From: Burkholderia latens
GTDB lineage: Bacteria > Pseudomonadota > Gammaproteobacteria > Burkholderiales > Burkholderiaceae
Reading direction: 5' to 3'
DNA: 64,000 nucleotides
NCBI RefSeq assembly: GCF_902499045.1
Contig: NZ_CABVPL010000007.1
Coordinates: 62,001-126,000, forward strand
Shown here one piece after another: positions 27,631 through 36,565 of the stretch. Within the stretch, counting starts at the first letter, position 1. Each line of letters begins with the position of its first letter. A model generated the notes under the pieces. It saw nothing but the letters and a program-made list of their open reading frames with translations. It had not been told where the DNA came from and searched no databases. Made by a program: the position numbers and the translations under genes.

Positions 27631-27717
27631 GCCCAGGTGGCGGAATTGGTAGACGCACTAGGTTCAGGTCCTAGCGGTGGCAACATCGTGGAGGTTCGAG
27701 TCCTCTCCTGGGCACCA
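27631..27717 (+). tRNA. tRNA-Leu(CAG), copy 1
   Basis: An 87-nt class II tRNA with a long variable arm. The anticodon CAG lies in GTTCAGGTC, the T-arm is GAGGTTCGAGTCCTC, and CCA is encoded. It is identical to copy 2 at 29158. Confidence 0.97.
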
Positions 27718-27726
27718 TCTGTTTTT

Positions 27727-27757
27727 AAAAAGGTCGGCTTATAGTCGGCCTTTTTTC
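27727..27757 (+). terminator. Terminator of tRNA-Leu copy 1
   Basis: AAAAGGTCGGCT and AGTCGGCCTTTTTT arms, with one mismatch pair allowed by G-U, followed by a T run. Confidence 0.85.
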
Positions 27758-27765
27758 ATTTTCGC

Positions 27766-27868
27766 GCCCAGGAAGCAAAGCGCCTGCGCGCTTTGCGCGA
27801 GGACTCGAAAGGCTGCGCTTGCAAGCGCAGCCGGGGTCGCGCGCGTGTGACCGAGTCCTCTCCTGGGC
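27766..27868. repeat. Folded remnant of a tRNA-Leu 3' end
   Basis: The last 20 nt of tRNA-Leu recur at 27852-27871. An inverted copy precedes them in two pieces: GCCCAGGA (27766-27773) pairs with TCCTGGGC, and GAGGACTCG (27799-27807) pairs with CGAGTCCTC. Two perfect hairpins sit inside: GCAAAGCGC/GCGCTTTGC at 27775-27796 and GGCTGCGCTT/AAGCGCAGCC at 27811-27832. No complete tRNA is present. The fragment retains a terminator downstream. Confidence 0.85.
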
Positions 27869-27876
27869 ACCATCTG

Positions 27877-27911
27877 TTTTTAAAAAGGTCGGCTTATAGC
27901 CGGCCTTTTTT
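27877..27911 (+). terminator. Duplicated tRNA-Leu terminator after the remnant
   Basis: Same sequence class as the terminators of the three tRNA-Leu genes: AAGGTCGGCTTATAGCCGGCC followed by T6. Now it follows only a tRNA fragment. Confidence 0.8.
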
Positions 27912-28055
27912 CATTTTCGGCATCGCATTACCAGTACCCGCTGCGCCATATGCCCACAGCTGCGATCGATAGCAGAATTAATCGCTTATCGATCGGCTTC
28001 CCCGTTGGTACGTTAGCCGCCTCGCTTTCAACGAATCCAACGAGGAACACGCTCC

Positions 28056-29045
28056 ATGACGTTGATGAACCGCCGCGCGTTCACCCGCGCGATGCTGGCC
28101 GCCGGCATGAGCGCCGCCGGCATCGGGGCGCACGCCGAGAACACGTCCGCCACGTTGCGTATCGGATACCAGAAATCGTCGACGCTCATTACGCTGCTCA
28201 AGTCGCGCGGCACGCTCGAGCAGTCGCTGGCGCCGCTCGGCCTGCGCGTGTCGTGGCATGAATTCGCGAGCGGCCTGCCGCTGACCGAAGCACTGAACGT
28301 CGGCGCGGTCGACTTCAGCGCCGACGTGGCGGACACGGTTCCGGTCTTCGCGCAGGCCGCGCATGCCCGCTTCGTGTACGTCGCGCAGGAAGCGCCGTCA
28401 CCGAAAGCGCAGGCCATCATCGTGAAGCAGGACAGCAGCGTGCGCGCGCTCGCCGATCTCAAGGACAAGCGAATCGCCGTCACGAAGGCCGCCGGCAGTC
28501 ACTACCTGCTGCTTGCCGCGCTCGCACGCGCAAAGCTCACCGCGAGGGACACAGTCATCCACTACCTGACACCCGCGGACGGCCGCGCGGCATTCGAGCG
28601 CGACAGCGTCGATGCCTGGATCACGTGGGATCCGTACGTCGCGTCGGTCGATGCGAATCCCGACGTGCGGATCCTGGCCGACGGCAACGGTCTCGCGTCG
28701 TATCAGCGCTATTACCTCGCGTCGAGCAGTTTTGCCGCCGCGCACCCGGACGCCATCCAAGTCGTGTTCGATCGGTTGTCGCAGGCAGGCGCATGGCTGC
28801 GCGACCATCAGCAGGAAGCCGCCAATACGCTGGCGCCGATCTGGGGACTCGACGCAAAGACGATCGAGCGCGCGAACGCACGCCGCAGCTATCTGGTGCG
28901 GGCCGTTGCCGCGCAGAATTTCGGTGAACAGCAGACGATCGCCGATACTTTTCTCGCGGCCGGCTTGCTGCCCGCCCGCGTCGACACGCGGGAGGCGCTG
29001 CGATGGAATTTCACGGCCAAACGGGCGGAGCCGATTGGCGCGTGA
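28056..29045 (+). CDS. SsuA-like aliphatic sulfonate-binding protein
   Basis: A 329-aa periplasmic receptor with a twin-arginine-like or Sec signal (MNRRAFTRAMLAAGMSAAGIGAHAE). The SsuA/NMT1 fold is indicated by LRIGYQKSSTLITLLKSRGTLEQSLAPLGLRVSWHEFASGLPLTEALNVGAVDF, KDKRIAVTKAAGSHYLLLAALARAKL and VDAWITWDPYVASVDANPDVRILADG. It should deliver sulfonates or taurine-like compounds to an ABC permease. No permease or ATPase is adjacent; ssuCB lie about 18 kb away. It sits between tRNA-Leu copies 1 and 2, so it is bounded by direct repeats. Confidence 0.88.
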   Translation: MTLMNRRAFTRAMLAAGMSAAGIGAHAENTSATLRIGYQKSSTLITLLKSRGTLEQSLAPLGLRVSWHEFASGLPLTEALNVGAVDFSADVADTVPVFAQAAHARFVYVAQEAPSPKAQAIIVKQDSSVRALADLKDKRIAVTKAAGSHYLLLAALARAKLTARDTVIHYLTPADGRAAFERDSVDAWITWDPYVASVDANPDVRILADGNGLASYQRYYLASSSFAAAHPDAIQVVFDRLSQAGAWLRDHQQEAANTLAPIWGLDAKTIERANARRSYLVRAVAAQNFGEQQTIADTFLAAGLLPARVDTREALRWNFTAKRAEPIGA

Positions 29046-29094
29046 CGTCGCGGCACACGGCACGCGATATTTTTATCGCATCGATCGAATTGTG

Positions 29095-29122
29095 TTGACA
29101 GCGTTTCCAGACACGCTATAAT
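29095..29122 (+). promoter_or_regulatory. Promoter of tRNA-Leu copy 2
   Basis: TTGACA, 16 bases, TATAAT. The transcribed leader that follows (CTTCTTTGCAGCAAGCAGCT...) is the same as in copy 1. Confidence 0.9.
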
Positions 29123-29157
29123 CTCGCTTCTTTGCAGCAAGCAGCTACTGCAAACGT

Positions 29158-29244
29158 GCCCAGGTGGCGGAATTGGTAGACGCACTAGGTTCAGGTCCTA
29201 GCGGTGGCAACATCGTGGAGGTTCGAGTCCTCTCCTGGGCACCA
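29158..29244 (+). tRNA. tRNA-Leu(CAG), copy 2
   Basis: An 87-nt tRNA identical to copy 1, with anticodon CAG and encoded CCA. Confidence 0.97.
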
Positions 29245-29249
29245 TCTGT

Positions 29250-29283
29250 TTTTAAAAAGGTCGGCTTATAGCCGGCCTTTTTT
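29250..29283 (+). terminator. Terminator of tRNA-Leu copy 2
   Basis: AAAAGGTCGGCTTATAGCC followed by GGCC and T6; the same terminator type as at copies 1 and 3. Confidence 0.85.
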
Positions 29284-29430
29284 ATTTCCGGCGTCGAATC
29301 GCAAAGTACGCGCAACGGCCCCGTCTGCACTCGATCACTTCGGCGAGCACGTGTATTGCCCCCCGCTCACCCCCTTCTGTCGCCGACGAAACAAGCTGGA
29401 AAATATTTGCGTTCAAGCCGTCAAATTGTG

Positions 29431-29458
29431 TTGACAGAACCTTCGGACACGCTAGAAT
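29431..29458 (+). promoter_or_regulatory. Promoter of tRNA-Leu copy 3
   Basis: TTGACA, 16 bases, TAGAAT. The leader is shorter and partly different from that of copies 1 and 2. Confidence 0.85.
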
Positions 29459-29490
29459 AGCGGTCTTTCGCATCGCAGCAAGCGAAACGT

Positions 29491-29577
29491 GCCCAGGTGG
29501 CGGAATTGGTAGACGCACTAGGTTCAGGTCCTAGCGGTGGCAACACCGTGGAGGTTCGAGTCCTCTCCTGGGCACCA
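29491..29577 (+). tRNA. tRNA-Leu(CAG), copy 3
   Basis: An 87-nt tRNA that differs from copies 1 and 2 by one base in the variable arm (CAACACCG instead of CAACATCG). Anticodon CAG and encoded CCA are retained. Confidence 0.97.
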
Positions 29578-29582
29578 TCTGT

Positions 29583-29615
29583 TTTTAAAAAGGCCGGCTT
29601 ATAGCCGGCCTTTTT
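29583..29615 (+). terminator. Terminator of tRNA-Leu copy 3
   Basis: AAAGGCCGGCT and AGCCGGCCTTTTTT form a perfect stem with a T6 tail. Confidence 0.9.
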
Positions 29616-29660
29616 TCATTTCCGCCCTCCCCCGCGGAAAACTCACCACCCCATCGCGCT

Positions 29661-30164
29661 TTACACCGCCCCACTGATGCGCACAGCGTGCCGGATCCCC
29701 TCTCTCGCCATCTTCGCGTAAGGACAAATCGCCTCGGTCTGTGCAACGAGTTCGCGCGCATCGTTCGCATCGACGCCCGGCATGTGGACTTCCAGGTCGA
29801 GCGCAATCGCAAACATCCCATCCGCCGGATCGCGCTCGAACGTCGCACTGGCCGAGATGGCGAGATCATCGGGCAACCGGACCCGCCGCTTCATCGCAAC
29901 CAGCGTCAACGCGCCATGAAAACACGCCGCGAAGCCGGCCGCGAACAGTTGCTCCGGATTCGTACCGCCGCCCGCGCCGCCCAATTCAACCGGCAGGCGT
30001 AACGACAGATCGAGTTCGCCAGTTGCCGAACGCGCGCGCCCGGACGATCGCCCGTGGGCCGCTTCGCCGCCGGTGACGGTGACCGTCGTCGTGTAAAGCG
30101 GCAGCGGCCCGCTGCCGGTATAAGGATCGAGCAGCGATACTGAAGGCCGCGTCGTACGATGCAT
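29661..30164 (-). CDS. OsmC/Ohr family organic hydroperoxide resistance protein
   Basis: The 167-aa protein reduces organic hydroperoxides using two active cysteines, visible in FAACFHGALTLVAMK and EAICPYAKMAREG. Ohr hallmarks include LYTTTVTVTGGEAAHGRSSG, LDLSLRLPVELGGAGGGTNPEQLFAAGFA and the C-terminal cysteine motif. It is slightly longer than typical Ohr (about 140 aa) because of the N-terminal MHRTTRPSVSLLDPYTGSG. I chose the ATG at 30164; longer frames upstream look non-coding. No ohrR regulator is adjacent. Confidence 0.93.
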   Translation of the reverse strand: MHRTTRPSVSLLDPYTGSGPLPLYTTTVTVTGGEAAHGRSSGRARSATGELDLSLRLPVELGGAGGGTNPEQLFAAGFAACFHGALTLVAMKRRVRLPDDLAISASATFERDPADGMFAIALDLEVHMPGVDANDARELVAQTEAICPYAKMAREGIRHAVRISGAV

Positions 30165-30438
30165 GGCGTTTCTCCCGAATGCTGGCGCTGGACGGCTTCC
30201 GCCGTACTGCGCCCAATGAACGATCGACGCTGCCGGCCCCGCATCACGCGGCGCCCGCACACATCGCCCTCTTCCCGCTGCGCTGTCGCATGCAGCATCA
30301 GCTGGCCAATCGTGACGTGCGGCCGGCAGCAAATCCATCAGACGAATTCGAAAATCCGGATCTCGCAACGGATCGCGGGATCGCCAATCGCGGACACAAC
30401 CGGGATTTCCCTAGGCTGACATGCCGCTGCTCACGCGG
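30165..30438. other. Intergenic region upstream of the ROK operon
   Basis: About 275 bases between divergent genes. No gene is seen. It likely holds the promoters of ohr (minus strand) and of the sugar operon (plus strand), but I cannot identify a convincing -35/-10 pair. Confidence 0.35.
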
Positions 30439-30465
30439 TTAAATAAATCAACATGATTTATTTAA
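30439..30465. promoter_or_regulatory. Perfect inverted repeat, probable ROK operator
   Basis: TTAAATAAATC, a 5-base spacer (AACAT) and GATTTATTTAA form a perfect 11-bp dyad. It is A/T-rich in a G/C-rich genome and lies 36 bases before the ROK regulator start. ROK regulators such as NagC/Mlc/XylR bind A/T-rich dyads of this type, so this is probably an autoregulatory site controlling the operon. Confidence 0.8.
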
Positions 30466-30501
30466 TGCGCCGGCCGCCGGCCCAACATGGAAGGAGACGC
30501 C

Positions 30502-31749
30502 ATGAGAAGCCCGCACATCGGCCAGGGAAGCAATTCGGCCAACGTGCGCCGTTACAACGAGCGCCTGCTGCTCAAGACGCTGCGCCGCGCGGGCAGCGCG
30601 TCGAAGGCCGATCTCGCGCGTCTCGCGAACATGACGGGCACGGCAGTCGGCAGCATCATCGCGTCGCTCGCCGACGCGAAGCTGATCGAGTTCGCCGGCC
30701 GCACCGAAGGCCAGCGCGGCCAGCCGGCGTCGCTGATCCGCCTCGATCCGCGAGGCGCGTTCGGCATCGGCGTTCATCTCGACCGGATGCGCATCGAGAC
30801 TGCGCTCGTCAATTTCGCCGGCGACGTGCTCGGCCGCCGCTCGCACGACACGTTGCTCCCGCCGCCCGCCGACGTGCTCGACATCGTGCGGCGCGACATC
30901 GACGCGATGCAGGACCTCCTCCCCGCACACGAACGCGCACGCCTTGCAGGCGTCGGCGTCGCACAACCGTACAACCTCGGCGCCTGGATGCGCGAGCTCG
31001 GCCTCGCGCCCGACACGTTCCGCGCATGGGAAGACGTCGACTTCGCGAGCGACCTCAGCCGCACGGTCGCGCTGCCGGTGTTCGGCGAAAACGACGGCAA
31101 CGCGGCCGCGATCGCCGAACTGTTCTACGGTTACGGCCGGCAGTGCGACGACTTCGTGTACCTGTTCATCGGGCCCGCGATCGGCGGCGGCATCGCGATC
31201 GACGGCGACTGCCTGCGCGGCGTGACCGGCAACGCCGGCGACATCGCCGTGATTCCCGTGCCGCCGAGCCGGCTGGCGTCCGCGCCGCCGCCGCGCGGCC
31301 CATGGGACATCCTGCTCGCCCGCGCATCGCTGCACGCGCTCGTGCGCCACCTGCGCCATCACGGCGAGACGGTCGAGAACCGCGCCGATCTCGAAGCATG
31401 CATCGCCCGCGGCCTGCCGGCCGTCGACGAATGGATCGACGATTGCGTCGACGCGCTTGCGCCGGCGTTACGCGCGGTGCTCTGCGTGATCGATGCGCCG
31501 GTGGTCGTGCTCGACGCCGATACCGACGCCGGTCTCCTCGACGCGGTGACGACGCGCCTGCGCGCGGCGCTCGTCGCAACTGCGCCGGAAGCGCGCGGCA
31601 CGCCGACGCTGGTGCGCGGCACGTTCGGCGCCGACGCCGGCGCGATCGGCGCCGCGACGCTGCCGATGTATTTCAATTTCTCCCCGCGGGCCGGCATCCT
31701 CAAGGGCGCCCGCATCGAATCGCAGGAGGTGAACCATGTCGCGATCTGA
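30502..31749 (+). CDS. ROK-family transcriptional regulator of sugar uptake
   Basis: The 415-aa protein has an N-terminal winged helix ([45 protein letters not shown]) followed by a sugar-kinase-like ROK domain from about residue 85 ([72 protein letters not shown]). The zinc-binding CxCGxxGC motif usual after the GxxGxxG segment is not visible. I chose the ATG preceded by GGAAGGAGACGCC. It is the first gene of the operon and overlaps the ATPase gene by 14 bases. It resembles the FrcR-type regulators of rhizobial fructose operons. Confidence 0.9.
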   Translation: MRSPHIGQGSNSANVRRYNERLLLKTLRRAGSASKADLARLANMTGTAVGSIIASLADAKLIEFAGRTEGQRGQPASLIRLDPRGAFGIGVHLDRMRIETALVNFAGDVLGRRSHDTLLPPPADVLDIVRRDIDAMQDLLPAHERARLAGVGVAQPYNLGAWMRELGLAPDTFRAWEDVDFASDLSRTVALPVFGENDGNAAAIAELFYGYGRQCDDFVYLFIGPAIGGGIAIDGDCLRGVTGNAGDIAVIPVPPSRLASAPPPRGPWDILLARASLHALVRHLRHHGETVENRADLEACIARGLPAVDEWIDDCVDALAPALRAVLCVIDAPVVVLDADTDAGLLDAVTTRLRAALVATAPEARGTPTLVRGTFGADAGAIGAATLPMYFNFSPRAGILKGARIESQEVNHVAI

Positions 31750-33289
31750 GTCGCCCCGGCCGTTGCTCGAGATGCGCCGGATCAGCAAGACGTTCCCGGC
31801 CGTGCGCGCGCTCGACAACGTCAGCCTGACCGTCTATCCGGGCGAGATCCATTCGCTGATGGGCGAGAACGGCGCCGGCAAGTCGACGCTGATGAAGATC
31901 CTGTCGGGCGCGTACCAGGCCGACGCCGGCGGCGAGATCCTGATCGACGGCGAGCGCATCGACGTCGACGGCCCGCTCGCCGCGCGCGATGCCGGCGTCG
32001 CGGTGATCTACCAGGAGCTGTGCCTCGCGCCGAACCTGAGCGTCGCGGAAAACATCTACGTCGGCCGCGAACTGCGACGCGGCAACCGGCGCTGGGGCAC
32101 CATCGACCGCGCGGCGATGGCGCGCGGCTGCCAGGACGTGCTCGCGCGCCTCGGCGCGCCGTTCGGCCCCGACACGCTCGTCGGCACGCTGTCGATCGCC
32201 GAACAGCAGCTCGTCGAGATCGCGCGCGCCGTGCACACCCGCGCGCGCATCCTCGTGATGGACGAGCCGACGACGCCGCTGTCGTCGCGCGAAACCGAGC
32301 ACCTGTTCGGCCTGATCCGCCAGTTGCGCGAGGAAGGTCTCGCGATCATCTACATCAGCCATCGGATGGCGGAGATCTACGAACTGTCGGACCGCGTGTC
32401 GGTGCTCCGCGACGGGTCGTACGTCGGCACGCTCGAACGCGCGTCGCTGTCGGCCGAGCGGCTCGTCGCGATGATGGTGGGCCGCGACATCTCGGGCTTC
32501 TACAAGAAGGAACACGCGCCGTACGACCCCGGCCACCTGCTGCTGTCTGTACGCGACATCGCCGACGGCGACCGCGTGCGCGGCTGCAGCCTCGATCTGC
32601 ATGCGGGCGAAGTGCTGGGCATCGCGGGGCTCGTCGGCGCGGGCCGCACCGAGCTCGCGCGGCTGATCTTCGGCGCGGAGCCGCGCACGCGCGGCGACGT
32701 GAAGCTCGGCGATCGCACGTTCGGCGCGCATTCGCCGCGCGACGCGATCGACGCAGGCCTCGTCTACCTGACGGAAGACCGCAAGCGCCAGGGCCTGTTC
32801 CTCGACATGAGCGTGCGCGACAACATCAACATCTCGGTGTGCAACCGCGACGCGCGGCTCGGCGCGCTCGATCTCGCGCGCGGCGCCGAACGCGCGCGCG
32901 ACGCGATCGCGTCGCTGTCGATCCGCGTGCCGAACGCGAACGTGAACGTCGGCGCGCTGTCGGGCGGCAATCAGCAGAAGGTGCTGCTGTCGCGCCTGCT
33001 CGAGACGAAGCCGCGCGTGCTGATCCTCGACGAACCGACGCGCGGCGTCGATATCGGCGCGAAGTCCGAGATCTACCGGATCATCAACGAACTGGCCCGC
33101 GCGGGCGTCGGCGTGATCGTGATCTCGAGCGAATTGCCGGAAATCATCGGCGTCGCCGACCGCGTGCTCGTGATGCGCGAAGGCGAGATCGCCGGCGAAC
33201 TCGGCGGCCACACGCACACGCCGATCACGCAGGAAGCGATCATCGCGCTCGCGACCGGCTCGCAGGCCGAACTCGCCGACGCGCACTGA
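31736..33289 (+). CDS. Sugar ABC transporter ATPase (RbsA/FrcA type)
   Basis: The 517-aa protein has two fused ABC domains. The first has Walker [10 protein letters not shown], signature [13 protein letters not shown] and Walker [12 protein letters not shown]. The second has the altered P-loop [10 protein letters not shown], signature [13 protein letters not shown] and [18 protein letters not shown]. Degenerate second P-loops are normal in the CUT2 carbohydrate family. It overlaps the upstream regulator, lies just before the permease, and should power uptake of a monosaccharide such as fructose or ribose. Confidence 0.94.
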   Translation: MSRSESPRPLLEMRRISKTFPAVRALDNVSLTVYPGEIHSLMGENGAGKSTLMKILSGAYQADAGGEILIDGERIDVDGPLAARDAGVAVIYQELCLAPNLSVAENIYVGRELRRGNRRWGTIDRAAMARGCQDVLARLGAPFGPDTLVGTLSIAEQQLVEIARAVHTRARILVMDEPTTPLSSRETEHLFGLIRQLREEGLAIIYISHRMAEIYELSDRVSVLRDGSYVGTLERASLSAERLVAMMVGRDISGFYKKEHAPYDPGHLLLSVRDIADGDRVRGCSLDLHAGEVLGIAGLVGAGRTELARLIFGAEPRTRGDVKLGDRTFGAHSPRDAIDAGLVYLTEDRKRQGLFLDMSVRDNINISVCNRDARLGALDLARGAERARDAIASLSIRVPNANVNVGALSGGNQQKVLLSRLLETKPRVLILDEPTRGVDIGAKSEIYRIINELARAGVGVIVISSELPEIIGVADRVLVMREGEIAGELGGHTHTPITQEAIIALATGSQAELADAH

Positions 33290-33329
33290 CCACGGCCCCT
33301 TCATTTCCCTCTTCATTCAAGGTACCGAA

Positions 33330-34367
33330 ATGATCAACCCGACCAAGCAGCGGAACCTCGCTTCCGCGGCGGCCCATCCGGTCGCCAACCGTACGCCGCT
33401 GTTGCGCGGCGCCGATCATCGCGCGCGCATGCAGTCGCTGATGCGCACCGCCGGCATGCTGCCGGTGCTGCTGGTCCTGTGCATCGGCTTCGGCTTTCTG
33501 ACCGACGGCTTCTTCACGCTGCAAAACCTGTCGATCGTTACGCAGCAGGCATCGATCAACATCGTGCTCGCCGCCGGCATGACGTTCGTGATCCTGACGG
33601 GCGGCATCGACCTGTCGGTCGGCTCGGTGCTCGCCGCGTCGGCCGTCGCCGCGCTGCTCGCGTCGACCATCCCCGGCTGGGGCTGGCTCGGTGTGCCGAT
33701 CGCGCTTGCCGTCGGTCTCGTGTTCGGCGCGATCAACGGCGGCCTGATCTCGTTCCTGCGCCTGCCGCCGTTCATCGTCACGCTCGGCGCGATGACCGCC
33801 GTGCGCGGCGTCGCCCGCCTGATCGGCAACGACACGACCGTCTTCAACCCGCAGTTGCCGTTCGCGTTCATCGGCAACGGCTCGGTGCTCGGCGTGCCGT
33901 GGCTCGTCATCATCGCGGTCGCGGTGATCGCGCTGTCGTGGTTCATCCTGCGCCGCACCGTGCTCGGGATGCGCATCTATTCGGTCGGCGGCAATCCCGA
34001 GGCCGCGCGGCTCTCAGGCATCAACGTGCGCGCGATCCAGCTGTTCGTCTATGCGGCGTCGGGCCTGCTCGCCGGCCTCGGTGCGGTGATGTCGGCCGCG
34101 CGCCTCTATGCGGCCAACGGGCTGCAGCTCGGCCAGTCGTACGAACTCGACGCGATCGCCGCGGTGATCCTCGGCGGCACGAGCTTCGTCGGCGGGGTCG
34201 GGTCGATCGTCGGCACGCTGATCGGCGCGCTGATCATCGCGGTGCTGACCAACGGCCTCGTGCTGCTCGGCGTGTCCGACATCTGGCAATACATCATCAA
34301 GGGGCTCGTGATCATCGGCGCGGTCGCGCTCGACCGCTACCGCCAGCGCGACTCGGCCCGTACCTGA
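33330..34367 (+). CDS. Sugar ABC transporter permease (RbsC/FrcC type)
   Basis: A 345-aa CUT2 permease with about ten transmembrane segments. Family sequences are GMTFVILTGGIDLSVGSVLAASAV, GGLISFLRLPPFIVTLGAMTAVRGVARL, IYSVGGNPEAARLSGINVRAIQ and AIAAVILGGTSFVGGVGSIVGTLIGALIIAVLTNGLVLLGVSDIWQ. It is preceded by a typical GGTACCG leader and lies 40 bases after the ATPase gene. The N-terminal 35 residues are hydrophilic. Confidence 0.94.
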   Translation: MINPTKQRNLASAAAHPVANRTPLLRGADHRARMQSLMRTAGMLPVLLVLCIGFGFLTDGFFTLQNLSIVTQQASINIVLAAGMTFVILTGGIDLSVGSVLAASAVAALLASTIPGWGWLGVPIALAVGLVFGAINGGLISFLRLPPFIVTLGAMTAVRGVARLIGNDTTVFNPQLPFAFIGNGSVLGVPWLVIIAVAVIALSWFILRRTVLGMRIYSVGGNPEAARLSGINVRAIQLFVYAASGLLAGLGAVMSAARLYAANGLQLGQSYELDAIAAVILGGTSFVGGVGSIVGTLIGALIIAVLTNGLVLLGVSDIWQYIIKGLVIIGAVALDRYRQRDSART

Positions 34368-34464
34368 CGCGTATCCGCCCCGTATCGCTCAACGTTCAAC
34401 CATCGAGGCGCAGGCAGGTCCTCCTGCGCCCGTCCGCCAACGGACCTTCCGGAGACACAACGAC

Positions 34465-35409
34465 ATGTTCAAGCACCAAGCCGCCCTGACCGCCGTCGCC
34501 TGCGCACTCGCCTTCGGCGCCCCCGCCGCCCATGCCGCCGACAAGCCGCTGAAATCGATCGGCGTCACGGTCGGGTCGCTCGGCAACCCGTACTTCGTCA
34601 CGATCGTCAAGGGCGCCGAAGCGCGCGCGAAGCAACTCAATCCGAATGCGAAAGTCACCGCGGTTTCGGCGGACTACGACCTGAACAAGCAGTTCACGCA
34701 GATCGACAACTTCATCTCCGCGCACGTCGACATGATCCTGCTGAACGCGACCGATCCGAAGGCGATCGAGCCCGCGGTGAAGAAGGCGCAGGCGGCCGGC
34801 ATCACGGTCGTCGCGGTGGACGTCGCGGCCGCCGGCGCGAACGCGACCGTGCAGACCAACAACGTGAAGGCCGGCGAGCTCGCATGCGACTACCTCGCGA
34901 AGAAACTGAACGGCAAGGGCAACGTGATCATCGAGAACGGCCCGCAGGTGTCGGCGGTGATCGATCGCGTGAACGGCTGCAAGGCCGTGCTCGCGAAGAA
35001 CCCGGGCATCAAGCTGCTGTCGAGCGACCAGGATGGCAAGGGCTCGCGCGAAGGCGGGATGAACGCGATGCAGGGTTATCTGACGCGCTTCCCGAAGCTC
35101 GACGGCGTGTTCACGATCAATGACCCGCAGGCGATCGGCAGCGATCTCGCGGCGAAGCAGCTGAACCGCCCGAACATCGTGATCACGTCGGTCGACGGCG
35201 CGCCCGATATCGAAGTGGCGCTGAAGTCGAACACGCTCGTGCAGGCGTCGTCGAGCCAGGATCCGTGGGCGATGGCGCAGCAGGCCGTCAACGTCGGCTA
35301 CGGGATCATGAACGGCCAGAAGCCGGCCAATCCGATGATCCTGATCGAGCCGACGCTCGTCACGCGCGACAACGTGAAGGGCTACAAGGGCTGGAGCAGC
35401 CCGCGCTGA
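34465..35409 (+). CDS. Sugar ABC transporter substrate-binding protein (RbsB/FrcB type)
   Basis: The 314-aa periplasmic binding protein has a signal peptide ending PAAHA-AD at about residue 24. The Peripla_BP_4 fold is shown by SIGVTVGSLGNPYFVTIVKGAEARAKQLN, ISAHVDMILLNATDPKAIEPAVKKAQAAGITVVAVDVAA and FTINDPQAIGSDLAAKQLN. It is separated from the permease by about 100 bases. The adjacent PfkB kinase supports fructose or a similar ketose, but ribose or other sugars cannot be excluded. Confidence 0.94.
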   Translation: MFKHQAALTAVACALAFGAPAAHAADKPLKSIGVTVGSLGNPYFVTIVKGAEARAKQLNPNAKVTAVSADYDLNKQFTQIDNFISAHVDMILLNATDPKAIEPAVKKAQAAGITVVAVDVAAAGANATVQTNNVKAGELACDYLAKKLNGKGNVIIENGPQVSAVIDRVNGCKAVLAKNPGIKLLSSDQDGKGSREGGMNAMQGYLTRFPKLDGVFTINDPQAIGSDLAAKQLNRPNIVITSVDGAPDIEVALKSNTLVQASSSQDPWAMAQQAVNVGYGIMNGQKPANPMILIEPTLVTRDNVKGYKGWSSPR

Positions 35410-35542
35410 GCGCGCCGCACGATTCGGCGATCCCGGCCGGCGCCGGGCCGTGCCGTGTCGCGTCACGCGACGCCCGGCCCTGCCCGGCCGCTCCTCTCAA
35501 CCGCTGTACCGCCGCGCGACGCGCGCGGCACGAGGTTTCGAC

Positions 35543-36493
35543 ATGACGACGACGTTGCCCCGCCTGATCGTATTCGGCGAAGCGCTGACCGATTTCATCC
35601 GCGACGGCGCGCAGCACTGGCGCAGCATCGCCGGCGGCTCGTGCTGGAACGTCGCGCGCGTCAGTGCGCGGCTCGGCGTGCCGACGGCGTTCGCCGGCAC
35701 GGTCAGCCGCGACATCTTCGGCGACGAACTGATGCGCAGAAGCGCCGAAGCCGGGCTCGACCTGCGCTTCATCCGCCAGGTCGACCGCCCGCCGCTGCTC
35801 GCGATGGTCGTGTCGAAACAGCCGCCCGAGTATTTCTTCATCGGCGAGAACAGCGCCGACCTCGCGTTCGATCCTGCCGATCTGCCCGACGGCGCGCTCG
35901 ACGCGGCGGAAATCGTGCATGTCGGCTCGCTCGGCGTCGTGCGGGAGCCGCTCGCGTCGCGCCTGATCGACGTCGTGCAGGCCGCGCGCGCGGCCGGCAA
36001 GCGGATCTCGTTCGACCCGAACTATCGCGCGCCGATGGCCGCGCCGTCGTATCGCGACACGCTGCGCCGGCTCGCCGGTCTCGCCGACTGGATCAAGGTA
36101 TCCGATGAAGATCTGCGCGGGCTGTTTCCCGAACTCGACGAAGCAGCCGCGCTCGCGCAATTGCGTACGTGGGCGCCCGATGCGACCGTGCTCGTCACGC
36201 GCGGCGCGGCCGGCATGCAGCTGCTGCATCGCGACACCGCGCTGTTCCAGCCGGCGTTCGCGACCGAGGTCGCCGACACCGTCGGCTGCGGCGACGCCAG
36301 CATCGGAGGCTGGCTCGCGAGCCAGCTCGCGCATCCCGACGCAACGGCCGCCGATCATCTGCGCTACGCGGCCGCGTGCGCGGCGGTCACCTGCGCGCAT
36401 GCGGGTGCGTATGCGCCGACGGCGGAAGAAGTCGCCGGCGTCGTCGGCCGTCGCGCGCACGGTGAGCCGGCCGACACCGCGCTGTCGCACTAG
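35543..36493 (+). CDS. PfkB-family carbohydrate kinase (fructokinase-like)
   Basis: The 316-aa ribokinase-family enzyme has the N-terminal IVFGEALTDFI motif, GGSCWNVARVSARLGVPTAFAGTVSRDIFGDEL, ISFDPNYRAPM, the anion-hole segment VADTVGCGDASIGGWLASQL and its catalytic Asp in GCGDA. The usual DTxGAGD motif reads DTVGCGD. Last gene of the operon, it should phosphorylate the imported sugar. The order regulator-ATPase-permease-receptor-kinase resembles the frc fructose cluster of Sinorhizobium. Confidence 0.9.
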   Translation: MTTTLPRLIVFGEALTDFIRDGAQHWRSIAGGSCWNVARVSARLGVPTAFAGTVSRDIFGDELMRRSAEAGLDLRFIRQVDRPPLLAMVVSKQPPEYFFIGENSADLAFDPADLPDGALDAAEIVHVGSLGVVREPLASRLIDVVQAARAAGKRISFDPNYRAPMAAPSYRDTLRRLAGLADWIKVSDEDLRGLFPELDEAAALAQLRTWAPDATVLVTRGAAGMQLLHRDTALFQPAFATEVADTVGCGDASIGGWLASQLAHPDATAADHLRYAAACAAVTCAHAGAYAPTAEEVAGVVGRRAHGEPADTALSH

Positions 36494-36565
36494 GCGGCAG
36501 CGAGCGGCGCTGAATCGCACGGAGCCGCACTTCGACGTCCGAGACGGCGCATGCGCGCCGCGTCG

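Noticed and set aside
31736-33289. Altered second P-loop of the sugar ATPase considered as a defect
   Set aside because: Replacement of the second Walker A by GLVGAGRTE is usual for the CUT2 family.
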